Notes: generated by a model from the sequence alone, not told the origin. A stretch of 64,000 nucleotides of DNA from Adlercreutzia caecimuris B7 (GCF_000403355.2 NZ_KE159646.1:452424-516423), one strand, 5' to 3'; shown: positions 1 to 9,475, counted from the stretch's first letter. A program made the numbers and translations.

Positions 1-67
1 TATGACCGTGTGCGTCATTTTAACGCTGCGCGGCCGAGAGGGTAACGTCGGGTCAGCGCTTTTCGAC

Positions 68-73
68 TACAAT
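68..73 (+). promoter_or_regulatory. candidate -10 box of the DUF917/hydantoinase/nitrilase operon
   Basis: A TACAAT hexamer lies 40 bases before the ATG at 113, with a purine-rich AAGGGGA ribosome-binding stretch in between. No convincing -35 is visible. The call rests on the hexamer and its position only. Confidence 0.35.
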
Positions 74-112
74 CTCACTCAAGTATGTAACGACCGAAGG
101 GGACATGCCATT

Positions 113-1210
113 ATGAGACGCTTTATCGGAGTCGATGAAATCGAGGATATGGCCCTGGGCGCCACGGTGCTGGGCGCCGGCGGCGGGGGAGACCCGTATG
201 TGGGCAAGCTTATGGCCATCGAGGCCATTCGCAAGTACGGCGACGTGGAACTGATCACGCCGGACGAGGTGCCCGACGATGCCGTCGTGGTGGTGTCCCA
301 GATGATGGGCGCCCCCACCATCATGGTGGAGAAGATCTGCAGCGGCCTGGAGCCCATGGCCACTTACGACGAGATGGTGAAGGAGCTGGGCGTGGAACCC
401 TACGCCATCTACGCCGTGGAGGCCGGCGGTGTGAACTCCACCATCCCGTTCATTCTCGGCGCCACCCGCCGCATCCCCGTGGTGGACTGCGATCTGATGG
501 GCCGCGCCTTCCCCGAGCTGCAGATGACCACGCTGGGCATCAACGGCGTGAAGGGCCAGCCGGCGGTGCTTGCCGATGAGAAGGGCAACACCGTCACTGT
601 GCGCGCCATCGACGATCGCTGGCTCGAGCGCATCGCCCGCCAGGCCACCTCGGTCATGGGCGGTTACACCATTCTGGCCTCCTACATGTGCACCGGCCGC
701 CAGCTGAAGGACTTCGCCATTCCCGGCACGCCCACGCTGTGCGAGAAGATCGGCCGCACCCTGCGCGAGGCCCGTGAGATGCACGCCGACCCCATCGCCG
801 CCGTGCTCGAGGTCACCCGCGGGCACCGCCTGTTCAAGGGCAAGGTGGTCGATGTTGAGCGCAACACCGACGGCATGTTCGTGCGCGGGCGGGCCGTGGT
901 GGCCGGCCTGGATGACGACAAGGGCCGCGAGCTGGTCATCGAGTTCCAGAACGAGAACATCATCGCCCGGGCCGACGGCCGGGCCCTGTGCACCTCGCCG
1001 GACCTCATCATGTCACTGGATATGGAATCCGGCACGCCGGTGACCACCGAGGGCCTGAAGTACGGCGCCCGCATCGTGGTGGTGGGCATGCCCTGCGACG
1101 ATCAGTGGCGCACCCCCGAGGGCCTGGCGGTCGTGGGGCCGCGCGCCTTCGGCTACGACTTGGACTACGTGCCCGTCGAGGAACTAGTGGCGACGGAAGG
1201 AGGCCGATAA
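113..1210 (+). CDS. DUF917 family protein (S-methyl-thiohydantoin desulfurase-type domain), copy 1
   Basis: A 365-residue protein of the DUF917 family. These proteins are usually encoded beside hydantoinase/oxoprolinase-like ATPases, and the exact reaction of most members is unknown. A glycine-rich motif, GAGGGGDP, lies at residues 21-28, and a conserved stretch with VDCDLMGRAFPELQ follows near residue 125. I chose the ATG at 113 because it follows an AAGGGGA sequence and starts at the conserved MRRFIGVDEIED block; the longer open frame upstream has no family match. The stop overlaps the start of the next gene (TAATG), so the two are probably translationally coupled. A clear paralogue lies at 6805-7908. 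Its role in degrading a cyclic amide or ureide is inferred from its neighbours. Confidence 0.85.
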   Translation: MRRFIGVDEIEDMALGATVLGAGGGGDPYVGKLMAIEAIRKYGDVELITPDEVPDDAVVVVSQMMGAPTIMVEKICSGLEPMATYDEMVKELGVEPYAIYAVEAGGVNSTIPFILGATRRIPVVDCDLMGRAFPELQMTTLGINGVKGQPAVLADEKGNTVTVRAIDDRWLERIARQATSVMGGYTILASYMCTGRQLKDFAIPGTPTLCEKIGRTLREAREMHADPIAAVLEVTRGHRLFKGKVVDVERNTDGMFVRGRAVVAGLDDDKGRELVIEFQNENIIARADGRALCTSPDLIMSLDMESGTPVTTEGLKYGARIVVVGMPCDDQWRTPEGLAVVGPRAFGYDLDYVPVEELVATEGGR

Positions 1211-2790
1211 TGGCAGAGGAGAAGCGCACCTGGCGCTTGGGCATCGATGTGGGCGGCACCAACACCGACGCCGTGATCATCGACGGCGACCTGAACCTGG
1301 TCGCCTCTACCAAGAGCCCCACCACCGAGGACGTCATGGGCGGCATCAAGGCCGCCATGCACGAGGTGGTTTCCCAGATCGGCCTCGAGGCCGCGGCGAA
1401 CATCGGATTTGCCATGCTGGGCACCACCCACTGCACCAACGCCATCGTGGAGCGCCGCCGCCTGAACAAGGTGGCCGCCCTGCGAATCGGGGCCCCGGCC
1501 ACTACGGCCATCAGCTGCATGGCCGACTGGCCCGAGGAGCTGAAGAGCGCCATGCGCGTGCGCGACTTTCTGGTGCACGGCGGCCACGAGTTTGATGGCC
1601 GCGAGATCAGCGCGCTTATCGAGGACGAAATCCGCGAGGTGGCCCGCGTGGTGCGCGAGGAGGGCTTCGAGTCCGTGGCGGTCACGAGCGTGTTCTCGCC
1701 GGTGTCCGATGCCCACGAGCGCCGTGCCGTGGAGGTGCTGCGCGCCGAGCTCGGCGAGGAGTTCCCCATCTCGGTGTCCTCCGAGATCGGCTCGCTCGGC
1801 TTTCTGGAGCGCGAGAACGCCTCCATCCTGAACGCCGCGCTGGTGGACGTGGCCCGCACCACGGCCGACAGCTTCGAGGAGGCGCTGGCCGCCGAGGGTA
1901 TCGTGGATGTGGCCGTGTACCTCGGCCAGAACGACGGCACCCTCATGTCGGTGGACTACGCCAAGCGCTATCCCATCTTCACCATCGCCTGCGGTCCCAC
2001 CAACTCCATCCGCGGAGCGTCGTTCCTCACCCAGGAGAAGGACGCCATCGTCGTGGACATCGGCGGCACCACCACGGATGTGGGCGTGCTGTCCCACGGT
2101 TTTCCCCGCGAGTCCATGGTGGCCGTGGAGATCGGCGATGTGCGCACGAACTTCCGCATGCCCGACCTGGTGAGCGTCGGGCTCGGCGGCGGCTCCATCG
2201 TGCGCCGCGCCGAGGACGGCTCGGTCACCGTGGGCCCCGATTCCGTGGGCTTTCGCGTGACCCGCGCCGCGCTCGTGTTCGGGGGTGATGTGGTCACGGC
2301 CACCGATATCGTGGCAGCCCGGGGGTTGGCGCCCGAGGTGGGCGACGCGTCGCTCACATCCTCGCTCGACGCCGATCTGGTGGAGCGCGGCTATGCCGAG
2401 ATCGTCCGCATCATCGAGGATGCCGTGGACGCTATGAAGACCTCGGCCGGCGACGTGAAGGTGGTGCTCGTGGGCGGCGGTTCCATCCTGGCGCCCGAGG
2501 CCCTGGAAGGGGCGAGCGCGGTGCTGCGTCCGCCGCACTTCGGCGTGGCCAACGCCATCGGCAGCGCCATCGCCCAGGTGTCGGGCCAGATCGCCAAGGT
2601 GTTCTCGCTGTCCGAGACGCCCCGCGCCCAGGCCATCGAGGAGTCGAAGCGCCGCGCTTGCGACGAGGCTATCGCCGCCGGCGCCGATCCGGCCACGGTG
2701 GAAGTGATCGAAGTCGAGGATATCCCCATGGCCTACCTCGGCGATGCCCTGTGCATCCGCGTGAAGGCCGTGGGCGATTTGATGCTGTGA
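1210..2790 (+). CDS. hydantoinase/oxoprolinase (HyuA-like) family ATPase, copy 1
   Basis: A 526-residue member of the hydantoinase A/5-oxoprolinase family, within the acetate/sugar kinase-Hsc70-actin fold. The N-terminal phosphate motif LGIDVGGTNTD is at residues 10-20, and a second nucleotide-binding motif, DIGGTTTDVG, is near residue 283. A third glycine-rich segment, VLVGGGSI, is near residue 418. Known relatives open five-membered cyclic amides such as hydantoins or 5-oxoproline with ATP. The ATG at 1210 overlaps the stop of the DUF917 gene. The protein is collinear and clearly homologous with the one at 7913-9475, including identical GPTNSIRGAS and RTNFRMPD blocks. Substrate is not determinable from sequence. 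Confidence 0.87.
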   Translation: MAEEKRTWRLGIDVGGTNTDAVIIDGDLNLVASTKSPTTEDVMGGIKAAMHEVVSQIGLEAAANIGFAMLGTTHCTNAIVERRRLNKVAALRIGAPATTAISCMADWPEELKSAMRVRDFLVHGGHEFDGREISALIEDEIREVARVVREEGFESVAVTSVFSPVSDAHERRAVEVLRAELGEEFPISVSSEIGSLGFLERENASILNAALVDVARTTADSFEEALAAEGIVDVAVYLGQNDGTLMSVDYAKRYPIFTIACGPTNSIRGASFLTQEKDAIVVDIGGTTTDVGVLSHGFPRESMVAVEIGDVRTNFRMPDLVSVGLGGGSIVRRAEDGSVTVGPDSVGFRVTRAALVFGGDVVTATDIVAARGLAPEVGDASLTSSLDADLVERGYAEIVRIIEDAVDAMKTSAGDVKVVLVGGGSILAPEALEGASAVLRPPHFGVANAIGSAIAQVSGQIAKVFSLSETPRAQAIEESKRRACDEAIAAGADPATVEVIEVEDIPMAYLGDALCIRVKAVGDLML

Positions 2791-2799
2791 GGAGGTCCC

Positions 2800-3633
2800 A
2801 TGACTGAATCTCGTCCGGTGCGACTCGCCCTCATCCAGTTCGAGTCCGAGCTGGGCAACCCCGCCAAGAACACCGAGCGCGCCTGCCAGATGATCGCCGA
2901 GGCCGCCGAGGCCGGCGCCGATTTGGTGCTGCTGCCCGAGCTGTTCTCCACGGGCTACCAGCTGAACGCCATCGGGCCCATCCTGGGCGACCTGGTGGAG
3001 CCGGTGGACGGCCCCACGGTGCGCGCGCTGCAGGAGGCGGCCCGGGCCGGCGGGTGCTACGTGGCCGCCGGCGTGGCCCTCACCCGCGAGCTGACCGCCG
3101 TGCCCTACAACAGCTCGGTGTTCATCGATCGGGAGGGCAACCTGCTGGGAACCTACGACAAGCAGCACCTGTGGGCGCTCGAGCGCTTCTACTTCCGCGG
3201 CGGCAACGGCGGCGGCGTGTTCGACACCGACTTCGGACGTGTGGGCGTCATGATCTGCTACGACATGGGTTTCCCGGAGACTGCCCGCATGCTGGCTCTG
3301 AAAGGGTGCGATCTGGTGCTGTGCCTGGCCGCTTGGTGCAAGGAGGACATGGACGGCTGGTATCTCAACGGCCCCTCCCGTGCTTTGGAGAACACGGTGT
3401 ATACGGCTTGCGTGAACCGCTACGGTGTAGAGGACGATCTGGTGATGCCGGGCCATTCCTATGTGAGCAATCCGCGCGGTCACATCATCGCTGAGCTGGA
3501 GGGGGAGGCCGAGGGCGTCCTTGTCGCCGACATCGACCTGGCGGATGTGGCTGCGGGCCGCATGGACGGCCGCTACCCGCCCTACCTGCGCGACCGTCGC
3601 CCCGAGCTCTACGACGACGTGCTGCTGCCCTAG
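2800..3633 (+). CDS. nitrilase-superfamily carbon-nitrogen hydrolase
   Basis: A 277-residue enzyme with the full nitrilase-superfamily triad: Glu in LLPELFSTGY (about residue 46), Lys in YDKQHLW (about 121) and Cys in MICYDMGFPE (about 154). The family hydrolyses amide or carbamoyl C-N bonds. The sequence fits the omega-amidase/N-carbamoyl amidohydrolase branch better than true nitrilases, but the substrate is open. A GAGGAGG ribosome-binding site lies in the nine bases after the hydantoinase stop, so it is the third gene of that operon. In context it could cleave the N-carbamoyl or amide product of ring opening; this is inference. A strong convergent terminator follows at 3669. Confidence 0.88.
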   Translation: MTESRPVRLALIQFESELGNPAKNTERACQMIAEAAEAGADLVLLPELFSTGYQLNAIGPILGDLVEPVDGPTVRALQEAARAGGCYVAAGVALTRELTAVPYNSSVFIDREGNLLGTYDKQHLWALERFYFRGGNGGGVFDTDFGRVGVMICYDMGFPETARMLALKGCDLVLCLAAWCKEDMDGWYLNGPSRALENTVYTACVNRYGVEDDLVMPGHSYVSNPRGHIIAELEGEAEGVLVADIDLADVAAGRMDGRYPPYLRDRRPELYDDVLLP

Positions 3634-3668
3634 GCGGGCGGCTCGTTTTTCTGCCCCATCCCATAAAG

Positions 3669-3702
3669 AAAGGGCGCCGGAAATGCTTCCGGCGCCCTTT
3701 TT
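3669..3702 (+). terminator. intrinsic terminator, probably bidirectional
   Basis: A perfect 14-bp stem (3669-3682 with 3687-3700) closes on a four-base ATGC loop and is followed by T residues. A-rich sequence on the other flank gives T residues on the minus strand. It lies between the convergent nitrilase and permease genes and can serve both. Confidence 0.9.
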
Positions 3703-3723
3703 GCGCGTGCGGTGCGCTGCGGC

Positions 3724-5127
3724 TTACAGCACCTCGTCGGTCTCCTTGAAGGTGATGTTCTGCACGCCCTTGATGCGGGCGGCCACTACCATGACGACCC
3801 AGTACAGCAGGCCCGCCAGGATGAGCGAGTTCAGGCCCGGGATACCGATGGCGTAGATGCTGGACACCTCGCCGATGCCGAAGCCCACGAGCCAGCAGAT
3901 GATGGTGATGGGGTTCCAGTTCTCCACGCGCCGGGGCAGGATGCCTTCCTTGCGGGTCTCCTCCAGGACGGCGCGGCTGCGGCGCAGGAAGAAGTAGTCC
4001 ACCACCATGATGCCGGCCACGGGCGGGATGGCCACGCCGAGCAGGGTGAGGAAGCTCGTGAAGTAGTTGATGATGCCCACCACCGACAGCACGGTGCCCA
4101 CGATGCCGAGGGCCCACACCAGGGCGTTGCGGTTGGACACCTTGTTGAACAGGGCGTTGATCATGGTGGCCAGGCCGAGGCTGGACGAGTACAGGTTGAT
4201 GTCGTTCAGCTTCACGGTGGAGGCGACCACGATGATCACGCCGATGATGCCGGAGGTGCCCATCATGATGTCGACGACGTTCTCGGTGCCCATGGCGTTG
4301 GCCAGAAGCACGGCCAAGAGATTCATGCCCAGCTCGCCCAGGAAGGTGCCGATGAGCGTCATCCAGAACACCTGGTTGCCGTTCTTCAGGAAGCGGGCGT
4401 AGTCGGGGGTGCAGATGGCACCGGCGATAAATCCACCGGCGACCATGGTCGTGCCAGCGCCGATCGACAAAGCCGGTCCCGGAGGAGCCGCGGCGATGAG
4501 CTCGCCGATGGAGTGGCCCTGCAGCACGATGGCGGCGGCCACGATGACCACGATGACGAACAGCGGCACGAAGATGGTGGCGAAGTTAGCGATGGCCTTG
4601 ATGCCGAACACCACGAGCAGGGTGATGGACAGGCCCGTGATGATGGCCCACAGGATGTACTCGCCGGTCACGCCGGGAATGATCTCCTCGGTGCCGAGGA
4701 AGTCGGTGAAGGGCACGATGGAGGCCATGCCCTGGCCGAACACCGAGTTCTGCACGCCGAACCAGCCGACCATGGAGATGGCGACCACGCCGCCGAACAG
4801 GGCCGAGCCGCCCTTGCCCAGACCGCACCAGCGGGAAAGAAGGCTGGTGGACAGGCCCTCGTGAGCCGCGGCGGTACCGAGCGCCCAGCTGACGACCTGC
4901 AGCAGCACCGAGCCGAGCATAGTGCAGACGAAGGCGTCGAAGAACGTCATGCCGTAGCCGAGGGCGGCGCCCAGCATCAGCTGGGACACGCAGCAGATGG
5001 CGCCGATACGGATGAAGAGGATGCGCCAGAACGGCTGCTTGGCGCTGGCGGGAACGCGCGACAGCGAGTAATCGATGTCGCGGTTCTCGGCCTCGGCGGC
5101 CTCTTCGAATTGCTTTTCAGTTGTCAT
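3724..5127 (-). CDS. NCS1-family permease (cytosine/purine/hydantoin type), copy A
   Basis: A 467-residue integral membrane transporter of the nucleobase-cation-symport-1 family, with about 12 hydrophobic segments. The start DYSLSRVPASAKQPFWR leads into the first helix as in CodB-like cytosine permeases, and a VDYFFLRRS motif sits near the C terminus. I chose the ATG at 5127 because GAGAGAAGGA precedes it at good spacing; the longer frame to 5289 has no family match. It is divergent from a second NCS1 permease at 5393. NCS1 proteins import cytosine, allantoin, hydantoins or similar rings, so import of the substrate used by the flanking genes is a reasonable inference. A cytosine-specific role cannot be excluded. 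Confidence 0.85.
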   Translation of the reverse strand: MTTEKQFEEAAEAENRDIDYSLSRVPASAKQPFWRILFIRIGAICCVSQLMLGAALGYGMTFFDAFVCTMLGSVLLQVVSWALGTAAAHEGLSTSLLSRWCGLGKGGSALFGGVVAISMVGWFGVQNSVFGQGMASIVPFTDFLGTEEIIPGVTGEYILWAIITGLSITLLVVFGIKAIANFATIFVPLFVIVVIVAAAIVLQGHSIGELIAAAPPGPALSIGAGTTMVAGGFIAGAICTPDYARFLKNGNQVFWMTLIGTFLGELGMNLLAVLLANAMGTENVVDIMMGTSGIIGVIIVVASTVKLNDINLYSSSLGLATMINALFNKVSNRNALVWALGIVGTVLSVVGIINYFTSFLTLLGVAIPPVAGIMVVDYFFLRRSRAVLEETRKEGILPRRVENWNPITIICWLVGFGIGEVSSIYAIGIPGLNSLILAGLLYWVVMVVAARIKGVQNITFKETDEVL

Positions 5128-5392
5128 AGGCAATCCTTCTCTCTCAAAAGCGGCGGCGCGGCGTCTTTCCCCATCGGACCGGCGCTGCCGATACATGTGC
5201 TTCTGCTGAATGCAGAATGGAGAAATAATATCTTGCTTGCTTTTCATTTGTGTTTCCAATGGGAAAGGAATCCGTCTGCCTGGTTCCACCCGTCGCTAAA
5301 CGGCGGTTTCCGCGCCGCGATGGTATGCTGGCAGAGTTTGATTCGCGCCGTGGGGACGGTGCGCGAGAGATTGGAAAGGGGATGCGCCCGCC

Positions 5393-6808
5393 ATGGAATC
5401 GAAGGGACTCGGCGCCGATCTGTATGTCGACGAGGCGGACCGCAAGGATTGGAAGTCCATCGCCGTCATCCGCGCCGGGGGCATGTTCAGCGCCCCGACG
5501 CTGATGGTGGGAGCGGCTTTGGGGCTGGGCCTGGGCCTGGGCGGCTCGGCTTTGGTCACCTTGGCGGGCTTCGGCTTCATCGTCATATATATGTGCTTCG
5601 TCTCGATGCAGGCGTCGGATACCGGCGCGCCGACGGCGCTGCTGGCGGCCCCGGCCCTCGGTGTTGGCGGGGCGCGCTGGGTCGTGTCGCTCATCGTGGG
5701 CGTGGTGACCGTGGGTTGGTTCGGTGTGCAGACGGCCGTGTGCGGCGCGTCGCTGTCGCTTATGCTGGCGGCCACCTTCACTGTCGCGGCTCCCGAATGG
5801 GCCTGCGCTTTGGGACTGGGGCTGCTCATGCTGGTCACGGCGGTGATTGGCTTCTCGGGGCTGCGCTGGCTGTCCACCGTGGCGGCGCCCTTCCTCATGA
5901 CAGTCTGCCTCTACGGGGTGGCCGCATCTTTGGCTGGTGAGGGCGGGGTGGGGCCCCTGGTTGCTTTTGCCCCTGCGCCCGCCGACGCCATCGGCTTTCT
6001 GACCGGGGTGAACCTGGCCATCGGGCTGTTCGCCTTCGCGGGGTTCACCGCCGGCGACATCGCGCGCTTCGCGCGCACGCGCCGCGACGCGGTGCTGTCC
6101 TGCGTGGTGGGAGTGCTGCCCGCAGCCCTGGTGGCGCTCGCCTGCGCAGCGGCTTTGGCCATCGTGACCGGCGAGGGGGACGTGGCGGTGCTCATGAACT
6201 CCATCGGCCTTCCTGCGGTGGGACTTCTGGCCCTGGTACTGTCGGCCTGGACGGTGAACGCGAGCAACGTGTACTCCGCCGGTCTCGGCTTTGCCGTCAT
6301 GCTCGGCCGCGACGAGAGCGGCAGCAAGGTGACGACGCTCGTGGCGGGCATCGCCGGCATCGCGCTGGCCTTGGGGGGCATCTTGGGGCAGTTCGAGATG
6401 TTCCTGTCGTTTCTGTCGGCAACGGCCCCGGCCCTGGCCGGCGCGGTGGTGGCCGACTACTGGATCGTGCGCCGCGCGCGGCCCGAGAACGTGGAGCTCG
6501 TCGAAGGCTTCTCGGTGCCCGGTGCGGCGGCCCTCGGGGCGGGTGTGATCGTGGGTCTGGTCACGGGCGGTGCCTTCGCCGAAGTGCCGGGGCTGGCCTT
6601 TCTCAGCTTGCCCTTCTTCCTGGGGCCGGTAAACGCGCTTGCAGCCTCGATACTTTCCTATACCCTGGTCTACTACGCCACGGGCCGGCGCCGCTTCACG
6701 GGGCCGGTGCGCTGGCGCACCCCCGATACCTCTACGGCCCACGGCGCCGAGCGTGCCGCGGCCTGCGATACCGTTGCGAACTTCGAACCTGAGAGAGGGG
6801 CTTTATGA
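5393..6808 (+). CDS. NCS1-like permease, copy B
   Basis: A 471-residue polytopic membrane protein, hydrophobic almost throughout and alanine/glycine-rich, with about 12 predicted helices. It shares the NCS1 layout: a charged N-terminal tail to about residue 25, a GWFGVQT block near 107, and AGAVVADYWIVRRARPEN near 348, like the VVDYFFLRRS block of copy A. It is divergent from copy A across a 265-base gap. Its stop overlaps the ATG of the second DUF917 gene (ATGA), so it leads the second cassette operon. Whether the two permeases differ in substrate cannot be seen. Confidence 0.8.
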   Translation: MESKGLGADLYVDEADRKDWKSIAVIRAGGMFSAPTLMVGAALGLGLGLGGSALVTLAGFGFIVIYMCFVSMQASDTGAPTALLAAPALGVGGARWVVSLIVGVVTVGWFGVQTAVCGASLSLMLAATFTVAAPEWACALGLGLLMLVTAVIGFSGLRWLSTVAAPFLMTVCLYGVAASLAGEGGVGPLVAFAPAPADAIGFLTGVNLAIGLFAFAGFTAGDIARFARTRRDAVLSCVVGVLPAALVALACAAALAIVTGEGDVAVLMNSIGLPAVGLLALVLSAWTVNASNVYSAGLGFAVMLGRDESGSKVTTLVAGIAGIALALGGILGQFEMFLSFLSATAPALAGAVVADYWIVRRARPENVELVEGFSVPGAAALGAGVIVGLVTGGAFAEVPGLAFLSLPFFLGPVNALAASILSYTLVYYATGRRRFTGPVRWRTPDTSTAHGAERAAACDTVANFEPERGAL

Positions 6809-7908
6809 GAGAGATCGGCCTGAACGACATCGAGGACATCGCCCTGGGCGCCACGCTGCTGGGCGCCGGCGGGGGCGGCGACCCCTACATCGGCAAGCTG
6901 ACGGCCATGGCCGCCGTGCGCGAGTGCGGACCGGTGCGGCTTATCGGCGCCGACGAGCTGCCCGACGACGCCTTCGTGGTGCCGAGCGCGTCCATGGGCG
7001 CGCCCACCATCCTCACCGAGAAGGGCGTGGGGGCCCACGAGTTCCATCGTCTCTTCGACATGGTGGGCATGTTCTTCAACCGCCCGGTCTACGCCACCAT
7101 GCCCGCCGAGGCCGGCGGCGTGAACTCCATGCTGCCCATCGCCTGCGCCGCGCGCCTCGGCATCCCCATGGTGGACGCCGACGGCATGGGCCGCGCCTTC
7201 CCCGAGCTGCAGATGGCCACCTTCGCCATCGGCGGGGCCAGCGCGAGCCCCATGGCCTTCATCGACGAGAAGGGCAACGCCGGGGTGCTGTCCACGGTGA
7301 CGAACAAGTGGACTGAGGACATCGCACGGGCCGCCACCACCACCTGCGGCGGCACGCTGACCATCGCCCTGTACTGCATGGATGCCCCCACGGTGAAGGC
7401 CTACGGCGTCCACGGTATCGTGACGCGGTCCCAGAAGCTGGGGCATGCCATCCGCACCGCCAAAGAGGGCGCCGCGGCGGCCGGCATGACCCCCGAGGAG
7501 TACTTCCTGCACTTCACCGGCGGGTTCAAGCTGTTCAAGGGCAAGATCGCCGATGTGCTGCGCGAGACGCGGGGGGCCTTCAACTTCGGCCGAGCCGTGC
7601 TCGAGGGCATCGGCGAGTACCGCGGCAGCCGCGCCTTCGTCGACTTCCAGAACGAGAACTTGCAGTGCGTGGTGGACGGCGAGGTGCGCGCCACGGTGCC
7701 CGACCTCATCTGCCTGGTGGACCCGGAGACGTTCATTCCCGTGCCCACTGATGCGCTCAAGTACGGCAAGCGGGTGCTGGCCGTGGGGCTTACCTGCTTC
7801 GATATGTGGCGCACTCCGCGCGGGCTCGATCTGGTGGGGCCGCGCTATTTCGGCATCGACGTGGATTACGTGCCCGTGGAAGAGCTCTGCGGGCAGAAGG
7901 GGGAATAG
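6805..7908 (+). CDS. DUF917 family protein (S-methyl-thiohydantoin desulfurase-type domain), copy 2
   Basis: A 367-residue paralogue of the protein at 113-1210. The same IEDIALGATLLGAGGGGDP block is at the N terminus, the same MGRAFPELQM block near residue 130, and a matching FKLFKGKI segment near 240. The ATG overlaps the permease stop by four bases. The HyuA-like gene begins four bases after this stop. Retention of two divergent copies in one locus suggests different substrates or subunits, not a recent duplication. Confidence 0.85.
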   Translation: MREIGLNDIEDIALGATLLGAGGGGDPYIGKLTAMAAVRECGPVRLIGADELPDDAFVVPSASMGAPTILTEKGVGAHEFHRLFDMVGMFFNRPVYATMPAEAGGVNSMLPIACAARLGIPMVDADGMGRAFPELQMATFAIGGASASPMAFIDEKGNAGVLSTVTNKWTEDIARAATTTCGGTLTIALYCMDAPTVKAYGVHGIVTRSQKLGHAIRTAKEGAAAAGMTPEEYFLHFTGGFKLFKGKIADVLRETRGAFNFGRAVLEGIGEYRGSRAFVDFQNENLQCVVDGEVRATVPDLICLVDPETFIPVPTDALKYGKRVLAVGLTCFDMWRTPRGLDLVGPRYFGIDVDYVPVEELCGQKGE

Positions 7909-7912
7909 GGCC

Positions 7913-9475
7913 ATGTACAAACTCGGCATCGACGTGGGCGGCACCAACACCGACGCCGTGCTCATCGACGAGCAGGATGCGGTGGTGGCCGCGGTGAAGC
8001 GGCCCACATCCGACGATATCTACACGGGCATCATGGATGCGGTGGATGCGGTGCTGGAGGCCAGCGGGGCCGACCGCGCCCTCATCGGCCGGGCCATGCT
8101 CGGTACCACCCAGTGCACCAACGCCATCGTGGAGCGCCGCAACCTGGCGAGCGTGGCCGTGCTGCGCGTGGGCGCGCCGGCCTCGGTGGGCATCCCGCCC
8201 ATGGTGGACTGGGCCGACGACCTGGCCGCGGTGAGCCGGGGGTCGGCCATCATCGAGGGCGGCTTCGAGTACGACGGCCGTCGCCTGGCCGTCTTCGACG
8301 AGGGGGCCTGCCGGGCCTTCTTCGAGGGAGTGCGCGGCAAGGTGGACGCCGTGGCCCTGTCCTGTGTGTTCTCCACGGTGCGCGATGATGACGAGCGTCG
8401 CGCCGCCGAGGTGGCCCGCGAGGTGCTGGGCGATAAGGTGCACCTTTCGGTGTCCAGCGAGATCGGTTCCATGGGCCTGGTGGAGCGCGAGAACGCGACG
8501 ATTCTGAACGCGGCGTTGAACGAGGTGTCGCGTCGGTTTACCGAGGGCTTCGCCGAGAGCCTGGCCGCCAAGGGCATCACCGAGGCCGAGGTGTACCTGT
8601 CCCAGAACGACGGCACCCTCATGACCATGGAGCACGCGCGGCGCTATCCCATCCTCACCATCGCCTGCGGGCCCACCAACTCCATCCGCGGGGCGAGCTA
8701 CCTGACCGGGGTGGACGACGCCATCGTCATCGACGTGGGCGGCACCACCACCGATTTGGGCATCCTGTCGAACGGTTTTCCGCGCGAGAGCGGGGTGGCG
8801 GTGAACATCGGCGGCGTGCGCACGAACTTCCGCATGCCCGACGTGCTGTCCATCGGGCTCGGCGGCGGTTCGGTGGTGCGCGTGAGCGAGAGCGCCGACG
8901 GCACCGTGAGCGCCACGGTGGGCCCCGATTCGGTGGGTTATCGGATCGCCGAGCGGGCGCTCGTGTTCGGCGGTGACACGTGTACGGCCACCGACGTAGC
9001 CGTGCGCCTGGGGATGGCCGAGGTGGGTGATGCGTCGCTTGTGGCCGGGCTGCCCCTGGCTCATGCCGAGGCCGCCATGGAGACCATCCGCGCCATGGTG
9101 GAGGATGCCATCGACGTGATGAAGGTATCGAGCGATCCCATCGACGTGGTACTCGTGGGCGGCGGCGCCATCGTGCTGCCCCAGGATCTGGCCGGCACCC
9201 GCCAGGTGCTCGCTCCCGAGCACGCCGGCTGCGCCAATGCCATCGGCTCGGCCCTGTCGAAGGTGAGCGGTACCTACGAGGAGCTGGTGGACTACGATGC
9301 CGTGCCCCGCGACGAGGCTCTCGCCGCCGCCCGCGCTGCCGCCATCGAGGCCGCCGTGGCCGCCGGAGCGGTGCCCGAGACCGTGGTCGTGGTGGACGTG
9401 GAGGATGTGCCCCTGGCCTATTACCCGGGTCACACCAATCGCGTCAAGGCTCGTGCTGCGGGCGATTTGGCCTAA
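7913..9475 (+). CDS. hydantoinase/oxoprolinase (HyuA-like) family ATPase, copy 2
   Basis: A 520-residue paralogue of the protein at 1210-2790. LGIDVGGTNTDAV is at residues 4-16, DVGGTTTDLG near 277, and VLVGGGAI near 415. I chose the ATG at 7913 because it places the phosphate motif at the very N terminus, as in copy 1; the longer open frame from 7553 only overlaps the DUF917 gene. It is the last gene of the second cassette (permease, DUF917, hydantoinase). This cassette has no nitrilase, so if the two work together the single nitrilase at 2800 would be shared. Confidence 0.87.
   Translation: MYKLGIDVGGTNTDAVLIDEQDAVVAAVKRPTSDDIYTGIMDAVDAVLEASGADRALIGRAMLGTTQCTNAIVERRNLASVAVLRVGAPASVGIPPMVDWADDLAAVSRGSAIIEGGFEYDGRRLAVFDEGACRAFFEGVRGKVDAVALSCVFSTVRDDDERRAAEVAREVLGDKVHLSVSSEIGSMGLVERENATILNAALNEVSRRFTEGFAESLAAKGITEAEVYLSQNDGTLMTMEHARRYPILTIACGPTNSIRGASYLTGVDDAIVIDVGGTTTDLGILSNGFPRESGVAVNIGGVRTNFRMPDVLSIGLGGGSVVRVSESADGTVSATVGPDSVGYRIAERALVFGGDTCTATDVAVRLGMAEVGDASLVAGLPLAHAEAAMETIRAMVEDAIDVMKVSSDPIDVVLVGGGAIVLPQDLAGTRQVLAPEHAGCANAIGSALSKVSGTYEELVDYDAVPRDEALAAARAAAIEAAVAAGAVPETVVVVDVEDVPLAYYPGHTNRVKARAAGDLA

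Noticed and set aside
1165-3483. 772-codon open frame on the minus strand
   Set aside because: It lies opposite the hydantoinase and nitrilase genes and is rich in His, Gly, Ala and Val as expected from the antisense of GC-rich codons. It has no domain and no ribosome-binding site.
3712-5940. 742-codon plus-strand frame across the permease gene
   Set aside because: Its composition (His/Asp/Gly/Ala-rich) is that of an antisense shadow of the NCS1 permease; the minus-strand frame has clear membrane-protein content.
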